A DNA stretch of 9,857 nt, from assembly GCA_030631455.1 (NCBI GenBank), contig DAOVLC010000024.1, positions 1-9,857 on the forward strand, read 5' to 3'. Position 1 is the first letter of the stretch; each line of letters starts with the position of its first letter. Below the pieces are notes generated by a model. That model was not told where the DNA came from. It searched no databases and saw only the letters and a program-made list of their open reading frames with translations. The DNA comes from Candidatus Zixiibacteriota bacterium. GTDB taxonomy: Bacteria > Zixibacteria > MSB-5A5 > JAABVY01 > JAHJOQ01. The position numbers and the translations under genes are program-made. Positions 6,155-9,857 of the stretch are shown here, piece by piece.

Positions 6155-7039
6155 ATGACTCACACAACAACGGCACGCAGAACCACATTGCTCTATCTGC
6201 TACCGTGGCTCCTCACTCTGGCACTCTTCTGGTTGTATCCGCTGCTCCACTCGTTCTACCTGAGCATGACCGACTACGAGCTTCTTGCGAGTGAATCTCA
6301 CTTCGTCGGCTTGGCAAACTACATCGAGCTGTTCAACGATCAGGACTTCCTGAAAGCTCTGCTTAACACGGCGATCTTTGTTGTCGGGACGATTCCATTC
6401 ACGACGGTATTCGCTCTCGGGCTGGCGCTGCTCGTCAATCGCAGAATACCGGGTGCTCAGATATTCCGATCTGGGTATTTCATTCCATCGATTACATCGC
6501 TGGTAGTCATCGCTCTCATTTTCACCAATCTTTATTCGCGAGGCGGGTACCTGACGATGCTGTGTGATCTGGTTGGAATCCCCACACCTGAGCGCGGATT
6601 CCTGTTTTCGGAGGGCACTGCATTGCCTGCGATCATGGCGATGGACGTATGGATAGCGTCGGGATACTACATGCTGCTCTTCCTCGCAGGATTGAAATCG
6701 ATTCCAGAGGAGCAGTACGAAGCCGCTGCGCTCGATGGCGCATCAGCGTGGTCATCGTTCTGGACAATCACGCTGCCGCAACTTCGACCGATGGCGCTCT
6801 ATGTGATTCTGATCAACACGATCAAGTCGTTCCAAGTATTTGTCGAAATCTTCGTGATGACCAAGGGCGGTCCACTCAATTCCACGCTCACAGTCGTATA
6901 TTTCGTGTACGATCGGGGACTCCACAAATTCCTCATGGGCTATGCATCAGCTGCTGCGTACGTCCTGTTCGTGCTGATCATGATCTTCGCGTTGATCCAG
7001 ATGCGGCTGTTCGGGGTCGGAAGGAGCACGGCGGAGTGA
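6155..7039 (+). CDS. Sugar ABC transporter permease, MalF/UgpA type
   Basis: Inner-membrane permease of 294 residues with about six helices, near 11-35, 69-94, 108-127, 157-180, 214-232 and 262-284, the usual core for the CUT1 MalF-like subunit without MalF's extra N-terminal part. The EAA loop that docks on the ATPase is complete at 188-212: YEAAALDGASAW (G195 is the conserved glycine) followed by TLPQLRP. The N-terminal LLPWLLTLALFWLYPL and the later TKGGPLNST (236-244) are also typical. The ATG at 6155 follows the binding-protein stop by 8 bp, with only a weak AAAG ribosome site. The last four bases overlap the next permease. It should form a heterodimer with that product and use an ATPase encoded elsewhere. 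Confidence 0.95.
   Translation: MTHTTTARRTTLLYLLPWLLTLALFWLYPLLHSFYLSMTDYELLASESHFVGLANYIELFNDQDFLKALLNTAIFVVGTIPFTTVFALGLALLVNRRIPGAQIFRSGYFIPSITSLVVIALIFTNLYSRGGYLTMLCDLVGIPTPERGFLFSEGTALPAIMAMDVWIASGYYMLLFLAGLKSIPEEQYEAAALDGASAWSSFWTITLPQLRPMALYVILINTIKSFQVFVEIFVMTKGGPLNSTLTVVYFVYDRGLHKFLMGYASAAAYVLFVLIMIFALIQMRLFGVGRSTAE
7021..7026 (+). promoter_or_regulatory. Shine-Dalgarno site that fixes the GTG start of the second permease
   Basis: AAGGAG, 9 nt before the GTG at 7036. The reading frame is open far upstream to 6649 on the out-of-phase side of the first permease, and this site shows where translation really begins. Confidence 0.8.
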
Positions 7040-7857
7040 AATTGAGACCGAAAGATGTTGCTGTCTGGTTCATAATGTTCGTAATCCTCATAGGTATGCT
7101 GCTTCCGCTCTGGTGGATGCTACTCGGAACATTCTCAGAGCAATTCGTTTCAGGCTCGCTCCTGAAGAATCTCTCGGACTACAAGTTCACTCTCGACAAC
7201 ATAATCTCAGTTCTGAATGTCAAGAATTTCGACCGCTCCATTGTCAACTCTCTTATAGTTGGAGTCACAGTAACCGCGGGGAATATGATCTTTTGCCTGA
7301 TGATCGGATATGCATTCGCGCGATTCAGATTCCGTATGAAGAAGGCGCTTTTTCTTTCTGTCGTCGAGGTGCTGATGATCCCGGTGCACATAATCATCAT
7401 CCCGTTGTTCCTTCTGATCAGCAAACTCGGCTGGTATGACAGCTATGCCGCACTCATCATTCCATTTCTGGTTAACCCTCTTGGGGTGCTGCTTCTGACG
7501 CAGTATATCAGAGAACTGCCGCCCGATCTCGAAGAGGCTGCGCGGATAGACGGCGCCGGTGAGTTCCGCATACTCTTCTCGGTCGTGGCTCCGATGTGTA
7601 AGCCTGTCCTTGCTGTGCTTGCCGTCCAGATATTCATGACGAACTGGAATTCATTCCTGCTGCCGTTTATACTCACTTCATCGGACAGCATGAGGACACT
7701 GCCGGTGATGCTTGCGCTATTACAAGGTTATCAGCAGATCGACTGGCCGCAGATATTCGCAGCGTCGACAATATCCGCGCTTCCGGTAGTAATCGTATTC
7801 CTCATCTTCCAGAGGCATATAGTCTCCGGCATAACAGCAGGCGCGCTGAAGACATAG
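7036..7857 (+). CDS. Sugar ABC transporter permease, MalG/UgpE type
   Basis: Second permease subunit, 273 residues from a GTG that overlaps the previous stop as GTGA, preceded by AAGGAG. Helices lie near 10-32, 71-95, 103-129, 138-158, 190-208 and 242-258. The EAA loop at 166-190 reads LEEAARIDGAGEFRIL (G173 conserved) and ends in a proline as expected. WWMLLGTF at 26-33 and the C-terminal QRHIVSGITAGALK (259-272) are hallmarks of MalG-like CUT1 permeases. Coupling to the first permease through a 4-bp overlap keeps the two subunits in equal amounts. The operon ends here: 21 bp later it meets the convergent amidase gene. No ATPase or catabolic enzyme gene follows, so the substrate remains unknown. 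Confidence 0.95.
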   Translation: MKLRPKDVAVWFIMFVILIGMLLPLWWMLLGTFSEQFVSGSLLKNLSDYKFTLDNIISVLNVKNFDRSIVNSLIVGVTVTAGNMIFCLMIGYAFARFRFRMKKALFLSVVEVLMIPVHIIIIPLFLLISKLGWYDSYAALIIPFLVNPLGVLLLTQYIRELPPDLEEAARIDGAGEFRILFSVVAPMCKPVLAVLAVQIFMTNWNSFLLPFILTSSDSMRTLPVMLALLQGYQQIDWPQIFAASTISALPVVIVFLIFQRHIVSGITAGALKT

Positions 7858-7878
7858 ACGATTCGCAAGCAGAATCTA

Positions 7879-9774
7879 TTAGTGTTTGTCTAACGACCGC
7901 AGATAATCGTCGAGGCCATTGGCTATCGCTAACGCGCATTTTGCCTGGAATGCCTCGGTTCTGAGAGCGGCTTCCTGCTCCGGCAGAATCATGAAAGCGC
8001 ATTCGACCAGGATCGCAACGTACTGGGATGGGCGGACTACGGCAAAGTTGGCATAGTACAGGCCGTGATCTTTCGCGCCAAGCCTCTTCAGCAGACGATC
8101 TTGCACGAACTCCGCGAGCGATTTGCTGTGAGCATTGTAGTAATAGGTCGAGGCGCCATGTGCAACAAATGGATTTACGCCGTCCGGCACGGCGTTGTTG
8201 TGAACTGATATGAAAATGTCGCATTCCTTCTCGACTGTCATCCTGGGTCGGTCGTAGAGCTTAACATCGGAGTCATCGGTGCGCGTCATGAAGACGGTAG
8301 CGCCTTTTTTCCGAAGCAGCGCAGCGAGGCGGTCTGCGATCATGAGGTTCGCTTCAGCCTCTGTCAGACCGGTTGGGCCGATGGCACCCGGGTCCTTCGA
8401 GTGTCCCGGATCGATCATGATTCGCAGGTCTTTGTAGGATCTGAATCGCTCCGGGCCCGGTTTGATATCGAGAGTCAGCACGTTGCCGCTGTAATAGCCC
8501 CTCCAGCCCCAGACTTGAGGATGGTCATTCAGTTCTATTGTCAGTCGATAGACGCCTGCCTGTTCCTGGCTCCAGCTGATTCGTTCAACTAGGTCCCTCG
8601 ATCCGAGATACCTGATCCAGTCAGTGTCTGATGTCGCCTGAAAAATCCGCAGCACGAACTGGTTTTTCTCCGGAATCTCCTCGACTTGGAACGGGAGTTT
8701 CTCGTCGAGGAAGACTTCTATTCGAGTTCGAGTTTGCATACCAGTGCATCTGATGCTGCTGATGTAGCTGTGTGGCACCGGAGTGCCGGAAGGGAGGAAC
8801 ACGACTGACGTATCCGGAACCCACGCGGGCTGCCCGGGGGCAAGTTTCAGCCTGACATAATTGGAATACCGTCCGTCACAGACGAATCGAATACCACGCG
8901 GCTGGAATATGGAGAGATAGCCTTTGCGCGGACCAGTCCGGATCGTCTGGACCGAATCGATCATCTCAACAACCTGTGGATACTTATGACGCACGACTGT
9001 TATCCGGCCTCGTGCCGTATCCTCGGCAAGGTAAGAATCGGTACTCTCATCTGTCAGCTTTTGCGCATCTGATGAAAGACTAGTGCTGTCGATCTGGTCA
9101 GCAGGAACCAACAACTTGAATGTCACTCGCGCCTTGTCGACCTGTGCGGAATCTGGAATATAAATGCTGCCTCTGTAGCTCCCGGCAATCGTAGTTCTGT
9201 CCTCCACAGCGCCTTTGCCAAACACCTCGCTTCCCCACACGTTCTCATACAAGAGGCCGCTTTCTGTCATCCGGACACTCTCGATAACGCCCTCGATTGT
9301 GAACGAAGCGGTGCCCCCCGGCGTGCCTCGGAATGACACCTCTACCAGATCACCCGACACGAGTTCCTGATCTATGTTTGGATGTTGGTATGCATTGAGG
9401 ATTGCGAGCGAATCGCGTGGTACGGCGCGGTATCTATCGGCGATACTGACCGGCCATTCGAGAGTTGAGGTCTCACCCTTCCGAGTAGCTTTCAGCACAA
9501 AGACGAACTCTCCCGGCTCGACGTCAACAAACGCGAGAAAACCACCTTGCTTATGAACTACTACTATCTGACCATTTACTTCAAGTTCTGAGCCGGGGGT
9601 GACCTCTCCGAATATAAACGTCGAATCGACTGTGGGAATCCTCTGATCCTTCTTTGGATATTGTATACGTATGTTCGGAGCCTCAGCAAGGGCTGTCGCT
9701 GAAAGCAACATCGCGAAAGCTATCAATACAACGATCACAAGTACACACGTGGAGCTGCTCCGCTTCTTTCTCAT
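7879..9774 (-). CDS. Multi-domain N-acetylmuramoyl-L-alanine amidase (Amidase_3)
   Basis: Exported zinc amidase, 631 residues, that would cut the bond between muramic acid and L-alanine in peptidoglycan. Residues 1-30 are a signal peptide (MRKKR, hydrophobic core, cut near ALAEA). Residues 33-110 look like an Ig-like domain (VTPGSELEVNGQIVVV). Residues 255-325 resemble an SH3b domain (IRTGPRKGYLSIF; VRLKLAPGQPAWV). Residues 338-438 resemble an AMIN domain (VWGWRGYYSGNVLTLDIKPG). The catalytic domain runs from 450 to the end: zinc ligands H458 (IMIDPGHS), E472 (GLTEAEANL) and H525 (ISVHNNAV), and catalytic E591 (ILVECAFM), all present. The ATG overlaps the upstream stop as ATGA and has GTGAGGG 4 nt before it. 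The long accessory half, about 450 residues, probably places the enzyme on the wall. Confidence 0.94.
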   Translation of the reverse strand: MRKKRSSSTCVLVIVVLIAFAMLLSATALAEAPNIRIQYPKKDQRIPTVDSTFIFGEVTPGSELEVNGQIVVVHKQGGFLAFVDVEPGEFVFVLKATRKGETSTLEWPVSIADRYRAVPRDSLAILNAYQHPNIDQELVSGDLVEVSFRGTPGGTASFTIEGVIESVRMTESGLLYENVWGSEVFGKGAVEDRTTIAGSYRGSIYIPDSAQVDKARVTFKLLVPADQIDSTSLSSDAQKLTDESTDSYLAEDTARGRITVVRHKYPQVVEMIDSVQTIRTGPRKGYLSIFQPRGIRFVCDGRYSNYVRLKLAPGQPAWVPDTSVVFLPSGTPVPHSYISSIRCTGMQTRTRIEVFLDEKLPFQVEEIPEKNQFVLRIFQATSDTDWIRYLGSRDLVERISWSQEQAGVYRLTIELNDHPQVWGWRGYYSGNVLTLDIKPGPERFRSYKDLRIMIDPGHSKDPGAIGPTGLTEAEANLMIADRLAALLRKKGATVFMTRTDDSDVKLYDRPRMTVEKECDIFISVHNNAVPDGVNPFVAHGASTYYYNAHSKSLAEFVQDRLLKRLGAKDHGLYYANFAVVRPSQYVAILVECAFMILPEQEAALRTEAFQAKCALAIANGLDDYLRSLDKH

Positions 9775-9857
9775 GATGCCCTCACTGCCCCGTGCCCCGG
9801 TCGGTCGGGGAACACAAGTTTTCCATCCTTCAGCGTTACGCCTGCGAACGGGTCGTC
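9771..9857 (-). CDS. C-terminal end of a probable enolase-superfamily dipeptide epimerase
   Basis: Only the last 28 residues and the TGA are inside the window. The frame entering from the right edge reads DDPFAGVTLKDGKLVFPDRP followed by GHGAVRAS. The pattern G-x-V-x-hydrophobic-P-D-x-PG-x-G is the usual ending of mandelate racemase/muconate-lactonizing-type enzymes, including L-Ala-D/L-Glu epimerases (PGLGV in most, PGHGA here). Its stop overlaps the amidase ATG by four bases (ATGA), so the two genes share an operon and probably a pathway. Epimerisation of L-Ala-D-Glu released from murein fits next to an amidase. Another member of the superfamily, such as an o-succinylbenzoate synthase, is possible. 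The call rests on a short tail. Confidence 0.55.
   Translation of the reverse strand, partial: DDPFAGVTLKDGKLVFPDRPGHGAVRAS

Noticed and set aside
6649..7035. Long N-terminal extension of the second permease
   Set aside because: It is an out-of-frame reading of the first permease. The AAGGAG site and GTG at 7036 with a 4-bp overlap give a normal MalG-type length.
7858..7878. Bidirectional terminator between the convergent permease and amidase genes
   Set aside because: GATTC (7860-7864) and GAATC (7872-7876) form only a 5-bp stem with a 7-nt loop and no T-run on either side; too weak to call.
8028..8824. Short open frames on either strand inside the amidase
   Set aside because: All are covered by the amidase catalytic and AMIN-like regions with all four active-site residues in the main frame.

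Overview
The window is tightly packed bacterial chromosome of moderate GC, with no RNA genes, mobile elements, CRISPR arrays or long non-coding stretches. Gene order is: a minus-strand operon (about 4824 down to 1), a plus-strand ABC-transporter operon (4917-7857), then a convergent minus-strand cell-wall gene pair (9857 down to 7879). An inner-membrane lipoprotein, fibronectin-like extracytoplasmic domains and a murein amidase indicate a Gram-negative-type, probably free-living, uncultivated lineage. The style of the proteins (FN3 domain starting with a DTP-type motif, multi-domain amidase) recalls FCB-group phyla such as Zixibacteria. This placement is an impression, not a result.

Minus-strand operon, in order of transcription: an FN3-TM-domain-TM protein resembling DUF6754 proteins (3661-4824); a six-helix membrane protein (3026-3649); a protein with a large extracytoplasmic domain between two helices (2222-3022); a second six-helix membrane protein (1626-2222); a 39-residue, very basic zinc-ribbon microprotein (1507-1626); a DUF72/YecE-family protein (658-1461); and a D-Ala-D-Ala carboxypeptidase of the PBP5/PBP7 type, cut by the window edge (1-657). 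Junctions are 11 bp, 3 bp, a TGATG overlap, a second TGATG overlap, 45 bp and 0 bp. The first four genes look like one uncharacterised membrane complex and are the best candidate for an undescribed system.

Plus-strand operon: a sugar-type solute-binding lipoprotein and two permeases of the MalF/MalG (CUT1) class, with no ATPase in the window. A shared ATPase of the MsmX/UgpC type encoded elsewhere is the usual explanation. The 92-bp divergent region between this operon and the membrane operon holds paired TTGAC boxes, a short inverted repeat, and a hairpin that overlaps the likely GTG start of the binding protein. Neither divergent first gene has a recognisable Shine-Dalgarno sequence, while several downstream genes do.

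Right end: a 631-residue secreted N-acetylmuramoyl-L-alanine amidase (Ig-like, SH3-like and AMIN-like regions, then Amidase_3), whose start overlaps by 4 bp the end of a gene that looks like an enolase-superfamily dipeptide epimerase. Amidase plus epimerase suggests murein peptide recycling. With the carboxypeptidase at the left edge, both flanks of the window concern the cell wall.
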